Position numbers and translations under genes: made by a program. The notes beneath the pieces are model-generated. The model saw nothing but the letters and a program-made list of their open reading frames with translations, did no database searches and was not told the DNA's origin. 38,053 bases of DNA from Desulfobacteraceae bacterium UBA5616 (GTDB taxonomy: Bacteria; Desulfobacterota; Desulfobacteria; Desulfobacterales; UBA5616), in assembly GCA_002423615.1 (NCBI GenBank), contig DIKO01000024.1, forward strand, positions 1-38,053, in the 5' to 3' direction. Each line of letters opens with the position of its first letter. Position 1 is the first letter of the stretch. Positions 23,191 through 33,200 of this stretch are shown here, in pieces.

Positions 23191-24495
23191 ATGGCACAAA
23201 AATTAAGCTATCGAGATTGTTTGGCCGAAATGTTCGGCTTAAGAAGATTCGGCATCAAACTGGGTTTGGATACGATCCGGAGCATTCTTGACGGTATGGG
23301 CCATCCGCAGGATCGGTTCAACTGCATCCATGTGGCCGGGACCAACGGCAAGGGATCCATTGCTTCGGCCCTGTCCACCATTTTGTACAAATCAGGATAC
23401 CGTGTGGGACTGTACACTTCCCCCCATCTGGTCAGATTCAATGAGAGAATCTGCATGGACAACAGACCCATCACCGATGATCTGGTTGTCGACGCTTACC
23501 TTGCCGTTAAGCGGGCCCATCATGGAGACCGTGAGCCTACTTTTTTTGAATTTTCGACTGCCATGGCGCTTTGGATCTTTGCTCGACAGCAGGCGGACTG
23601 GGCTGTTATTGAAACCGGCATGGGAGGCCGTCTGGACGCCACCAACGTGATTCCGCCCAAACTCAGCGTCATCACCAACATCTCCCTCGAACACAGGGAA
23701 TACCTGGGGAATACACTTTACCGGATTGCCGGTGAAAAAGGCGGGATTATCAAAAAAGGCGTTCCGGTCATCACCGGCGTTAAACAAAAACCCGCCGTCA
23801 GGGCCATCACCGAAATCGCTGCCGCCGAATCCGCACCTTTATATCGCCTGGGAAGAGATTTCCGGGTCAGGCGGAACAATGATAAAACATTTTCCTATTT
23901 CGGTCTTGACGGATCGTTGAAAAATTTAACAACCGGGCTGATGGGGAATCATCAGATCGATAATTCAGCCCTGGTTCTGGCCGCCTGTGAGATCCTTGCC
24001 CACGGCCATGCGGATATTTCGCCTGATACCGTCAAAATGGGCGTTGAACAAAACAAGTGGCCGGGAAGGCTCGAAACCGTCTGGGAAAAGCCCCTGACCC
24101 TGCTGGACGGCGCCCATAATCTGGATTCCGCCAAAAATCTGGCCCGGCATTTTTCGGAACACCTGGCCGGTCGTAAGATAACCCTGGTCATCGGCATTCT
24201 CAGCGATAAACCCTATGAGACGATCCTGAAGCTGCTGCTGCCATTCTGCTCCAAGGTTGTGCTGACGAGCCCGAAAATCGATCGGGCCCTTCCCGCGGAA
24301 ACCCTGCTGCAGCATGCCGAAAAGATTGTTTCAGACGCCCGCATTATTCCAGATGTGGGAAATGCGGTTCTTGAAACCATTGACGCCGCATCTCCCGATG
24401 ATGTCATCTGCGTGGCCGGTTCTCTTTACGTGGTCGGTGAGGCAAAAGAAGCTTTGGAAAAAAGAGGGGTACCTTCTTTCGTCCTGAATGCATAA
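23191..24495 (+). CDS. folC: Dihydrofolate / folylpolyglutamate synthase
   Basis: ATP-dependent Mur-ligase-like enzyme that makes dihydrofolate and adds glutamates to folates. Motifs: HVAGTNGKGSIAS (P-loop, residues 49-61), YTSPHLVRFNERI, FEFSTAMA, ETGMGGRLDATN and LLDGAHNLDSAKNL. Length 434 aa is normal. The N-terminus (YRDCLAEMFGLRRFGIKLGL) matches the family, so the ATG at 23191 is probably right. However, it follows the rpsU terminator T-run directly and has no Shine-Dalgarno sequence. It is likely expressed by read-through, from an unseen start, or by an SD-independent route. Confidence 0.93.
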   Translation: MAQKLSYRDCLAEMFGLRRFGIKLGLDTIRSILDGMGHPQDRFNCIHVAGTNGKGSIASALSTILYKSGYRVGLYTSPHLVRFNERICMDNRPITDDLVVDAYLAVKRAHHGDREPTFFEFSTAMALWIFARQQADWAVIETGMGGRLDATNVIPPKLSVITNISLEHREYLGNTLYRIAGEKGGIIKKGVPVITGVKQKPAVRAITEIAAAESAPLYRLGRDFRVRRNNDKTFSYFGLDGSLKNLTTGLMGNHQIDNSALVLAACEILAHGHADISPDTVKMGVEQNKWPGRLETVWEKPLTLLDGAHNLDSAKNLARHFSEHLAGRKITLVIGILSDKPYETILKLLLPFCSKVVLTSPKIDRALPAETLLQHAEKIVSDARIIPDVGNAVLETIDAASPDDVICVAGSLYVVGEAKEALEKRGVPSFVLNA

Positions 24496-24510
24496 AATGT
24501 TCACGAGTCC

Positions 24511-24539
24511 TTGACAATTTAAAAACGATCCATTATTGC
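24511..24539 (+). promoter_or_regulatory. Promoter for tRNA-Arg
   Basis: Consensus TTGACA (24511-24516), a 17-bp spacer and TATTGC (24534-24539), 15 bp before the tRNA 5' end. Confidence 0.7.
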
Positions 24540-24554
24540 TTTAACCAAAATTTC

Positions 24555-24630
24555 GCGCCCGTAGCCCAGGGGATAGGGCGTCAGCCTCCGGAGCTGGAGA
24601 TCGCAGGTTCGAATCCTGCCGGGCGCACCA
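24555..24630 (+). tRNA. tRNA-Arg (anticodon CCG)
   Basis: Complete cloverleaf with encoded CCA. The acceptor stem GCGCCCG pairs with CGGGCGC. The D-stem is GCCC/GGGC. The anticodon loop CTCCGGA reads CGG codons. The T-arm GCAGG-TTCGAAT-CCTGC and the discriminator A complete it. The accessory island begins directly downstream, and tRNA 3' ends are common integration sites. Confidence 0.95.
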
Positions 24631-24640
24631 TAATAAAAAC

Positions 24641-24674
24641 AAGGACTTAGAAGAAATTTTGAGTCCTTTTTTTA
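24641..24674 (+). terminator. Terminator after tRNA-Arg
   Basis: AAGGACT (24641-24647) pairs with AGTCCTT (24662-24668) across a 14-nt loop, and a T-run follows. Confidence 0.75.
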
Positions 24675-24692
24675 TTGCCTGAAATTCTTGCA

Positions 24693-24713
24693 CCCAACAC
24701 TATACCCAACACT
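24693..24713. repeat. Two CCCAACACT direct repeats beside tRNA-Arg
   Basis: CCCAACACT at 24693-24701 and again at 24705-24713, a 12-bp period. It sits about 60 bp beyond the tRNA 3' end at the edge of the island. Short direct repeats next to a tRNA can be integrase arm-type sites. No integrase gene and no second copy of the tRNA 3' end is visible in the window. Confidence 0.4.
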
Positions 24714-24796
24714 CAACCCCGAAATACAGGCTTTTCTCCTGAAATAAAACCGGTACCATCCTTTGGGGATCTTAACGGTGCCGGGCTGAGATGATT

Positions 24797-24988
24797 TTAC
24801 GCCAGGTCTTTGAACCTGCCCTTCATTATTTCCATGGACCGGGCTGTGCTCTCTCTGAGCTGCTGACGCTCTAACAGCGTCAACATTCGGGAATGAGAGG
24901 ATTCTTCTGGCTTGCTTTTCGGTAAGGGCTTCAAGTTTTCCGGCAATGTCGTATTCTCTGAGGAATGATTCTGTTTCTTTTCGTCCAT
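24797..24988 (-). CDS. Small hydrophilic protein of unknown function
   Basis: A 63-residue frame starting at the ATG at 24988, with an excellent Shine-Dalgarno (GGGAGGACAAGC before ATG). The preceding in-frame codon at 25009 lacks one. The sequence is charged, Pro/Ser/Lys-rich at first, and then has a helical end (LTLLERQQLRESTARSMEIMKGRFKDLA). It resembles no family I know. It lies about 160 bp after the RelE-UvrD helicase on the same strand and could be the last gene of that operon or an independent small gene. Confidence 0.5.
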   Translation of the reverse strand: MDEKKQNHSSENTTLPENLKPLPKSKPEESSHSRMLTLLERQQLRESTARSMEIMKGRFKDLA

Positions 24989-25147
24989 GCTTGTCCTCCC
25001 GTATGCCATGTAATGGTCAAAAAAATACTTCTTGCCCCTTGGGTAAACGAGAACCTATAAGCCAATAGATAGTGATTAAAGGATTGCTAAAAATAAAAGT
25101 GCGAAAATTCCTGAACACTGTCATGATTATTATAACCAAAATCCATT

Positions 25148-27286
25148 TCAAATATACCGGCTGGGCTTTCCAAAACTGGTTACCAGCACTTCTTTCTTGG
25201 CCCTTGTTGCGGCCACATAAAGCAGGGCTCTTTCCTGGTTTTCGAGTTCTTTTTGGGTGACTGAATCTTTGGTGTTTCTTAATCCGATTTCAAGGGGAAT
25301 AATTCCGTCGTTTACGCCTGCAATAATCATCCTGTCGAATTCAAGGCCTTTCACTCGATGCATGGTAGCCAGCCGGATGCCAATTTTTTTTCTGTCTTCC
25401 GGTTCACTGCGACGGATAAAATAGGTTTGTTTTCCGTTGGCCTTCAAAGCATTTTCGTACTGCCGCAACAGCTCATGGGTCCTTGCCACAAGGCAGGTTC
25501 CATTTAAATCACCTCCTTGCCTTTCAATTTGCTCCAGGTAATTTAATATCAGACCCATTTCATCCTGAAAGGATGTCGCCTGTTTAATTTCAGGCCTAAC
25601 ACCGTGGACAAGAGATTTGTACCCGCTTTGATCATCCAGACCGCCATCTAAGTCATCAAAATGAATTCCTTCAAGCAAACTGACCGCCCACCGCCTGTTT
25701 TCCTCGGTGGTTCGATAATTAATCTTCAGCCGCTTTCCCCTTCCCCGTATATTGATTCCGCACTGGCTTAAAACAAATTTATGTCGGTATATTCTCTGAT
25801 GGGCATCCCCTACGATAAATAAATCATTTTCCCTTTCACCTCCGGGTATCATCTGCCGTATAAGACAGAACGCCTGAACCCCCATGTCCTGGGCCTCATC
25901 AACGATGATTGCCTTATATGGAAGAATGTCTCCTTTTTTTCGGATAATGGCGATAGCATCCCTCATGGCATCATCAGGTTCCCGGAGGTTGTTTTCATTG
26001 AGAAGCACCCGGTATTCTTCAAACACCCCCCAAACGGCTTTTCTGTTCTGCCTGGAAAGCCGTGTTCCTCGGCCAACCCTCTGTGCTTTCAAGTAATCGG
26101 CAAAAGACGCTATCGATTGGGGTTGAACGACTTTCTCCCATTCTTCTCTATAAAACAGCTCATCATATTCCAGCTCATCAGGGACAAGATTCAGCGCCTT
26201 TTCCCACAAGGGCCGGGTTCGATCACCATAATCAATATCAAAAGCATAGCCATTTTTTCGCAAGAATGTCGATACCCAGTGGTCCAGATTCATCACTTCA
26301 ATACGACGCATCACCTTATCGGAACATATTTTTGATAGATTTTCCCTGATATCGGCCGCAAGATTTTTTGTGAAGGTTGTAAACAGGATTTTATCGTTTG
26401 AATCCGTAAATACTTTTTCGGCCAGATATTTAGCCCTGTGAATAGCAACAACCGTCTTGCCGGTTCCAGCTCCGCCAAGAACTCTCACAGGACCTTTCCA
26501 TTTGCTTTCAACCAATTTCCGTTGGGATGGATGAAGAAAAACCCGCCATTTTTCCAGAGGGGCCTCCAATATTTCCTGGAGTTCCAAATCATCCCCGGCA
26601 ACGAAGAAACGTCGTTTGGTGTCCGGATTTTCAAGAGCGGCATCAAAATCCTCCGTGTTAATCTTCTCATCCTCAACTATGGACTTGCCCAGTTCTCTGA
26701 AAAGTTCATCCAATGAATAACCCGCTGCAAGGCCGGTAAGAGCCTCATGGGCTTCAACCGGCAATTGGCCTGCAACCTGGTCAAGCTGTTCTTCGGTATA
26801 GATTGTTCGAACCAGGGGAATCAGTTCTTGGGGCACCCCTATTTTCATCAGGTGCCTGTCATGAATGTCTTCAAACATGGATTTTTGATCCATGCTCAAA
26901 TCCGGGATCTTTTTATCAGCGGATAGAGTCCGGCTTTCATCCACCTCATATATCTGAAGGCTTCCGCTCTCCGGGTTGATGGTGCATTTTTTATTTCTGG
27001 CCCAGGCATAGGCCTTGTCATGATGGTCCACCCACAGCAGGATATACACTTTGCCGGTATCCGGTTTTTTTACTATCCCTCTATAGGTCTGATCAATCCT
27101 TACAGATCGGAGTGTCTGGTCTTTGAACTCAACAATTTTCTCATAATTGATGCTGGATGAGGTTGGGTTGTTCCTGAACCTTGCAATGAATTCCAGAACC
27201 TTGCCCTGCATTTTTTTGGGGATTGCTGCAAAAGCGCTCATGAACTCCGATGATATTGCGACTTTGATTCCTTCATTTCCTGCCAT
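25148..27286 (-). CDS. UvrD-like SF1 helicase with N-terminal RelE/ParE-like domain
   Basis: A 712-aa fusion. Residues 8-98 look like a RelE/ParE-fold toxin domain (SEFMSAFAAIPKKMQGKVLEF, then RSVRIDQTYRGIV, VYILLWVDHHDKAYAWA). After a helical linker the SF1A helicase core follows: Walker A GGAGTGKT (271-278), VDEAQD (462-467), GDAHQRIYR (493-501), VKGLEF (645-650) and LLYVAATRAKK (688-698). The helicase motifs look intact. It starts 10 bp after the giant helicase stop codon, so the two are co-transcribed. The RelE-like domain could bind ribosomal or other RNA, or be a protein-binding leftover. Its activity and regulation by the ImmA or PIN genes are inferred, not shown. Confidence 0.85.
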   Translation of the reverse strand: MAGNEGIKVAISSEFMSAFAAIPKKMQGKVLEFIARFRNNPTSSSINYEKIVEFKDQTLRSVRIDQTYRGIVKKPDTGKVYILLWVDHHDKAYAWARNKKCTINPESGSLQIYEVDESRTLSADKKIPDLSMDQKSMFEDIHDRHLMKIGVPQELIPLVRTIYTEEQLDQVAGQLPVEAHEALTGLAAGYSLDELFRELGKSIVEDEKINTEDFDAALENPDTKRRFFVAGDDLELQEILEAPLEKWRVFLHPSQRKLVESKWKGPVRVLGGAGTGKTVVAIHRAKYLAEKVFTDSNDKILFTTFTKNLAADIRENLSKICSDKVMRRIEVMNLDHWVSTFLRKNGYAFDIDYGDRTRPLWEKALNLVPDELEYDELFYREEWEKVVQPQSIASFADYLKAQRVGRGTRLSRQNRKAVWGVFEEYRVLLNENNLREPDDAMRDAIAIIRKKGDILPYKAIIVDEAQDMGVQAFCLIRQMIPGGERENDLFIVGDAHQRIYRHKFVLSQCGINIRGRGKRLKINYRTTEENRRWAVSLLEGIHFDDLDGGLDDQSGYKSLVHGVRPEIKQATSFQDEMGLILNYLEQIERQGGDLNGTCLVARTHELLRQYENALKANGKQTYFIRRSEPEDRKKIGIRLATMHRVKGLEFDRMIIAGVNDGIIPLEIGLRNTKDSVTQKELENQERALLYVAATRAKKEVLVTSFGKPSRYI

Positions 27287-27296
27287 GGATTCCCCC

Positions 27297-30200
27297 CTAT
27301 CCGTTTTTCATGGACATGAATTTTAATGCGTCGTTAAGAACATCCCGTAAAGGAACTGTTTTCCAGCCAACTTCCAGAAATTTGTTTTGATAAGCCATTT
27401 CTTCATCGGTGAGGAAGGCGATCTTCAAGGCTTCCCATCCAAGTTCTGCGATGCCGATGATTTCACCGGTCTCCACCTGGAGTTCATACCCGGGTTGAGG
27501 CAAAGGCCAGTGGTTTTCTTTCAATAGGTCAATAAGGCCATGAAGACCTTCATCCGAAATTTCCTTAATCGCTTCCCACTCTGCATCTTTTTCTTCACCA
27601 TGATCGACGCTTGATGCTCTTGTATCATGTTCTTCATATAATTTCAGCGTGTCATAGGCTTTTGCCCGGCTTCCTTCAGACGTTATGAAATAAGAATACG
27701 GCAGAAATTGGCAAAAATTGTAAAGTCTTAAAAAACCGTTCCACATGGTCTGGAATCCTGTTTTCTCCCTGGCTTCTGATCCATCGTTGAAAAGACACCC
27801 CATCCTGATGCCCGATGGCCTTCCTGGATGAGGCAGAGCTTCCTTTTCAATTACAATAAACCGGGATAAAAAGTTTCCCCCATCTTCAACGCCATGGTGA
27901 TGAGTATTGTAAAAGCAGCTATGGCAGGGATCGGGGCACTTCGCTTCCTTGAATTTCTCCACCATTTCCTCGGTAAACAATGTTTCAATTTTTTCCATCC
28001 AGGCTTTCACAATATGATCGTTACCATCATTTTTAGGGTCTATAAGCATTAAACCGGCAACGAACATGAATCTTCGCCATTTTTCTTCATCAGGGTTTTC
28101 CAGATAGTGAATCAGCAGATCAAAACTGTCGTATTTAATGTATTTTTCAAAACGCTTCAGTTCATACCCTTCCATCAGCGCTTTAAATGTTCCGCCGGAA
28201 GGCAAATCTGCGGGGCTTAAAAGGTCCTCATAATATGCTTTCCCGGGCTTATATTTATTTTCCACATCCTGCCATGTGAGAGACCACACATAAAATCTTC
28301 CGGACTGAACTATGGCCATTCGCTGGGCCATATCCTGACCGATACGCTGCTGATGATAGGCGAACCCGTCCAGAAATATCGCGATGGGTTTGATCCCGTC
28401 GCTCAATCGCGCGGATCGGATCACAAAATCAGCCCGTGAAGGAATGCTGATTCCGTTAAGCTCACCCAGTTCGACCTGGGGTTCCATATAATAGGCCCGA
28501 TCCCCGACCTTTATAAAATACCCTGGTTTTCCGTTGACCAGATCGTTTTTAACGATCAATGGCAGTGCTGAGGAACGGCTGTTCTTCAGCGCGCCAATAA
28601 AACGATTTTCCAGCTCACTTTCCATGAACGTATTCAATGGAATGTCGCGTATTCCTTTTGTTCTAACCAGTTTTTCCCGATAGCCGAGGATTTCGGAAAG
28701 CAGTTCAATGGCTGTATTTCTTGATGTTTCCGGCATATGGTAACTGTTCCTGTAGGCAAAAAGGCAGCGATAGCAGCCATCCTTGGTCTCATCCTGATTG
28801 CATGGACAGGATTTCAGGGTCTCCAGTGCGGCATTCAAAACATCCATTAACTGGTTCTGGGTTTGCATGAGCTGCTTCAAATAACCCGTTCCTCCGGGGA
28901 CCATGTCGTAAAGAACCAGATATTTCCGCTTGAAAGAAGAGTCCGCAACAGGTTCTTCATGTACAGTAACCTGCAAATGATCAATTTTGCCCTTAAAGTT
29001 TTTTTTAAGGCCAAGTTGCATGGCTGCAATTAAGGATTGAAGCTTGCGGTTTGATTCGGAAATAACGCTCACCGGCAACAAAATTCGAATCGCTTCGGAT
29101 ACAAATTGCCGATACAGATAAATACAGTCGATGAGATGCTGGGGACTTTCCTGATCTTTTGCAGTACAGGTAAATGCATGACTTGGCTTTTTTTGATCTT
29201 CCTGAACTTTCCCGCAGACACTGCAAAGGGAAAACCCTTTTCTGGGAAGCTCCAACCCTGCAATGGGAATCTTGTCTCCTATTTCCGTCTTTTCCCCGAA
29301 ATTGATCTCACAGAAATCGACTTTTGACAGAAATTCAAAACCAAACGGATAATCCGCATCCACCTTGTAAGCATCCAGAATATACTGGTCATCAAATTCC
29401 ACCAGCATCTGTTTGTTGTAAAAAACAGGTTCCCTCTCTTCGCTGTCATCGGTGATTCGGCTTTGACTGTCTGATGTGGATGCAAAAACCTGGCGCATCC
29501 TCAACATCAAGCGTTTCTGCCCGGCATCCGCCCACATGGGACTGCCGCATTTAATGCAAACTTCTTTTTCATCATTCTTGCCCAGCATTTCCTTATGGGA
29601 ACAATTGTTGCAAAAACGCCATTTCTCAACATCGGATACGGTCATGTCAACCTGATCAACCTTCACTCGCCTGCCTTCGGCATAAAAGGAATTGGCCGGG
29701 GCGAATTCTTCTATGGCGCTGACCGCAGGTCGCTCATACTCATAATTCCAGGTATCATAAGAACTTTCCCCATCCTGAACCTTCTGTTTTTTCCTGTAAA
29801 TCAGGGAATTGAGCATCACTCCGGCTTCAGGGAAGGCATAATTTGGCAGCAGGCCTTCATCAGTAAAGAAATTGAATGTATCCCGATCGCTGATGTTTTT
29901 AACCAGGGCCTGAAGGGCGGATTTTTCAATGTTTAATTCGCGAAATTCATTTTCATAATTTTTGTCTTTGGGCTCTGCGGTTTTCTTTTTAATTTTAGCA
30001 TTGAGGGTTCGAATTTTTTTCCTTAAGGATTCACGTTCCCGCTTTCGATCATGCAATCCGTTCATGATCCGTCCCCGAAGGAACATTTTATTCTGCTCAT
30101 CCCCTTCCACAAATACTCTTAATTGGGACTCGGATTCCGGGCTCAACCCGGAGCCGGAATGTTTGAAAAGTGCTAAAAACGCATCAAATAAATCCGCTTG

Positions 30201-33200
30201 ATGCGTTTCAATGAAGACCATCAGGCTGTGGGGGAATTTTTGGCGATCAAACGGTTCCAGATTGCTTAACACCTGGCCCAGGTGTTTTGGAATCGAGGCG
30301 TTCAAATCCAACGATATCCATTTATCAAAACAAAAAGCGGTAAACTGGCGTTCCAGAACGGCAGAGGCATCAAGAAAAACCCCGGGGGTTTCAACATTGC
30401 CTCCAAGCATTTCTTCGGGCTCGGCAAAAAAATATAAATCGTGGGGCCTGGCATTGGCAACGGTGAGGTTAAGGGCGTTGCCGTCCCGTCTTCCGGCGCG
30501 TCCAATCCGCTGAAGATAATTTGCCTGGGCCGGAGGAACGGAGCACATGATCAATGAGGAAAGACTCCCGATATCAATACCCATCTCAAGGGTCGGCGTA
30601 CAGGACAACAGATTGGGGTACCATGGCTTTCGGCCGTCATGATTTGCCTTGAATTCTTTTTCCAGGGCTTCCCTTTCATCTCTCTTTAAAAGGCCTGTGT
30701 GTTCTCTGGCGAAAATCCTTTCAACATCCCCCGTGGCATAAAGTTTTCCGTAATAGTCCACACCACCCGAATACGGTTCATATTGACCATAGCAATGGAA
30801 CCGTTGGCAGGGCGCGTTTCTAAAAAACAGGCTTTCCTCCTCGGCCACCGAGATGTTATGCCCGCATAGGCGACAGCGAAATTGAGTGACAGACAACGAC
30901 AACCTCAGCGCTTCCGTGCATATACCCCATACCGAATCACCCCGCACCGACTTCTGTTTTAATATATCCTGCCCAACCAATACTTTGAGGATGAGATCAT
31001 AAAGATCTTTGGATATGGAAGACGCGGTCTGAATATTCGGCAAAAAGGAATAAAAGCATTTGTCCACCCAGGCCTGATACCATGTTGGGTTGGTGGGGGA
31101 AGCACCCAGCAGCAAATCAAATCGACTCCCTCTTTTGGTGGTTAAAAAAGACGGGGTCCGTGCATGCTCTCCGAAATTCGGCATCCAGATTCTTTTGTTG
31201 AAGACATAGGTAGATCCGAAGCTTTCAATAAAGGTATCCAGGCCCGCGAAATAGATGCCCCCCTGATTTTTCAAATGAACGATCAGCCCCAGAAGAAAAC
31301 GGGCAAGACTTTCCCGGTCCAGTTCTCTTAAATAACCGATTTCGTTTTGAATGGGTACAAGCAAGGCGTCTAAGGAAGCATTAAGCCGATCCGGATCTAA
31401 AAAAGCAACCGATGAGCTGGTTTTTTCCAGGGTTCTGCCGATTCTTGCCTGGAACCCGTATTCGCTGATAATTTCCCATTCAATTCGTTTGTTGACATTT
31501 TCCATCAGCCCGGAACCAGCGGGCAAAACTCCGTGGCTTTTTAACTCATCATAATCATTGAGCCACTCCATATTCGGGGCGAGGAAGGTTGCGATATATC
31601 TGTTTTGGTCAATTTTATCCGCCCAATACTTGATGAAAGCATGCCTCAGTTCCGCCAGACGCTTTCCAGCTCCCCCTTCCAGAATCATTTTCTGAAGGGC
31701 TGTTCTGAAATTGAACCGAAAAGTTCTGCCGTTAAAAAAGCCTGCCCGATGGGCTGCATCCTGAACATTGTCGGAAAAGGTCAAAAGCTTTTTATCGTTG
31801 TTGTAGGTGGAAGAATAAAGCTGAACAATCATGACGGAGGTCAGGCTTGCCGCCCGGGAACCCAAAACCGTAAGGCTGTTCCTTGAATCACAAAAAGGGC
31901 AATGATTCTCACTATATTGTTTGTTGCCCCGCTGAATACGAACATCGGGCATGAAAACCGGAATCAGTTCCTCATTCGCACAGGTCGGGCAACGGTCTAT
32001 ATTGGCTTTGGAAATAATATTCAGGCAAGTTCCACAAAAATAATACTTCCCGACCCTGTCCCAGGCGTTGGTTTCATCCCTTTGCCTTGAACTTTGCGCA
32101 ACCGGTTGACCGTCCTCCGGAAACAAATAAACCACCTTCGGATCATGGCTGAAAAAGGCCTGGTAAAAATCCTGGAGGCCGCTCTTAATTTCAGAACTCA
32201 CCTTGCGCTTTAATCCGGCCCAACCCATGGCGCCGCATTCCCGACAGTGAACCAGAGGCAAATGGGTCCTGAGTTGTTCTTCACTTAAGTCGTCGGCAAA
32301 ACGCAGCCGGGGTGTTTTTGAAACCTCACCCACCATGCGGCGAAGCTCACGCATCCAGAGCTGAATCCTCACGTTTAAAAACGGACGGGCAACCCCCTCA
32401 CCATCTTTTTCAGTGTCGAATTTTCTAGCTTCTGAAATCAGGGCCAACAAACTGTTGATAAGATTGACCTTGTAGTGAAGGTCTTCTGTCTTAAGTCCCC
32501 GGGTCACTTTTTCAAGCTGGTCAAACACATCATTAAAACTTAGAATTTTACCCCTTAATGTTTTGATGAGATTTTGAAAAAAAAGATGCCCCATAAGACG
32601 GTGGCCCAGCTCCACCCGCCACACAGGATCATCAAAATGCTCCGTTATATTTTCGTGAAACCATAGGTTATGCTGTGCTGTGATATATTCCCGGTAGCTG
32701 CTGTAATTTTCCGGGTTCAATTCGGTAGCTTTTTCCAGGGGAGCAATGTCCACCTGGGATACGAGACTTTCTTCGAGAAATTCTCCGGCGCTTTTGCGGG
32801 ATTCGGAAATGACAGCGCCAGGAGTGAATTTTTCCCCGAAAATCGCTGAAGCATATTCCAAAAGATCGTCCATTACTTCACTGTTTCCCAGGGTAGCCGA
32901 TGTTCCCACGCAGCACAGATATTCCGGACGGGTCCCCAGCCTTGCCTTAATCCTGCGAATCAGGCAGGCCAGATCCGAACCCTGGGCTCCGTTAAAGTTG
33001 TGAAGTTCATCCACCACAAGATAGCGCAGCGTATCCGGGAGGTTTTGCTGCCATAAGGGGCGGTCATCAGGACGGATCAACAGGTAGTCGAGCATTTTGT
33101 AATTGGTCAGCAGAATATCCGGCGGAGAAAGCCGTATGGTTTCTTTATCGGATATCAAATAATCCGGCGTCATGACCATGGAAGGGGCTTTTTCCCGCTG

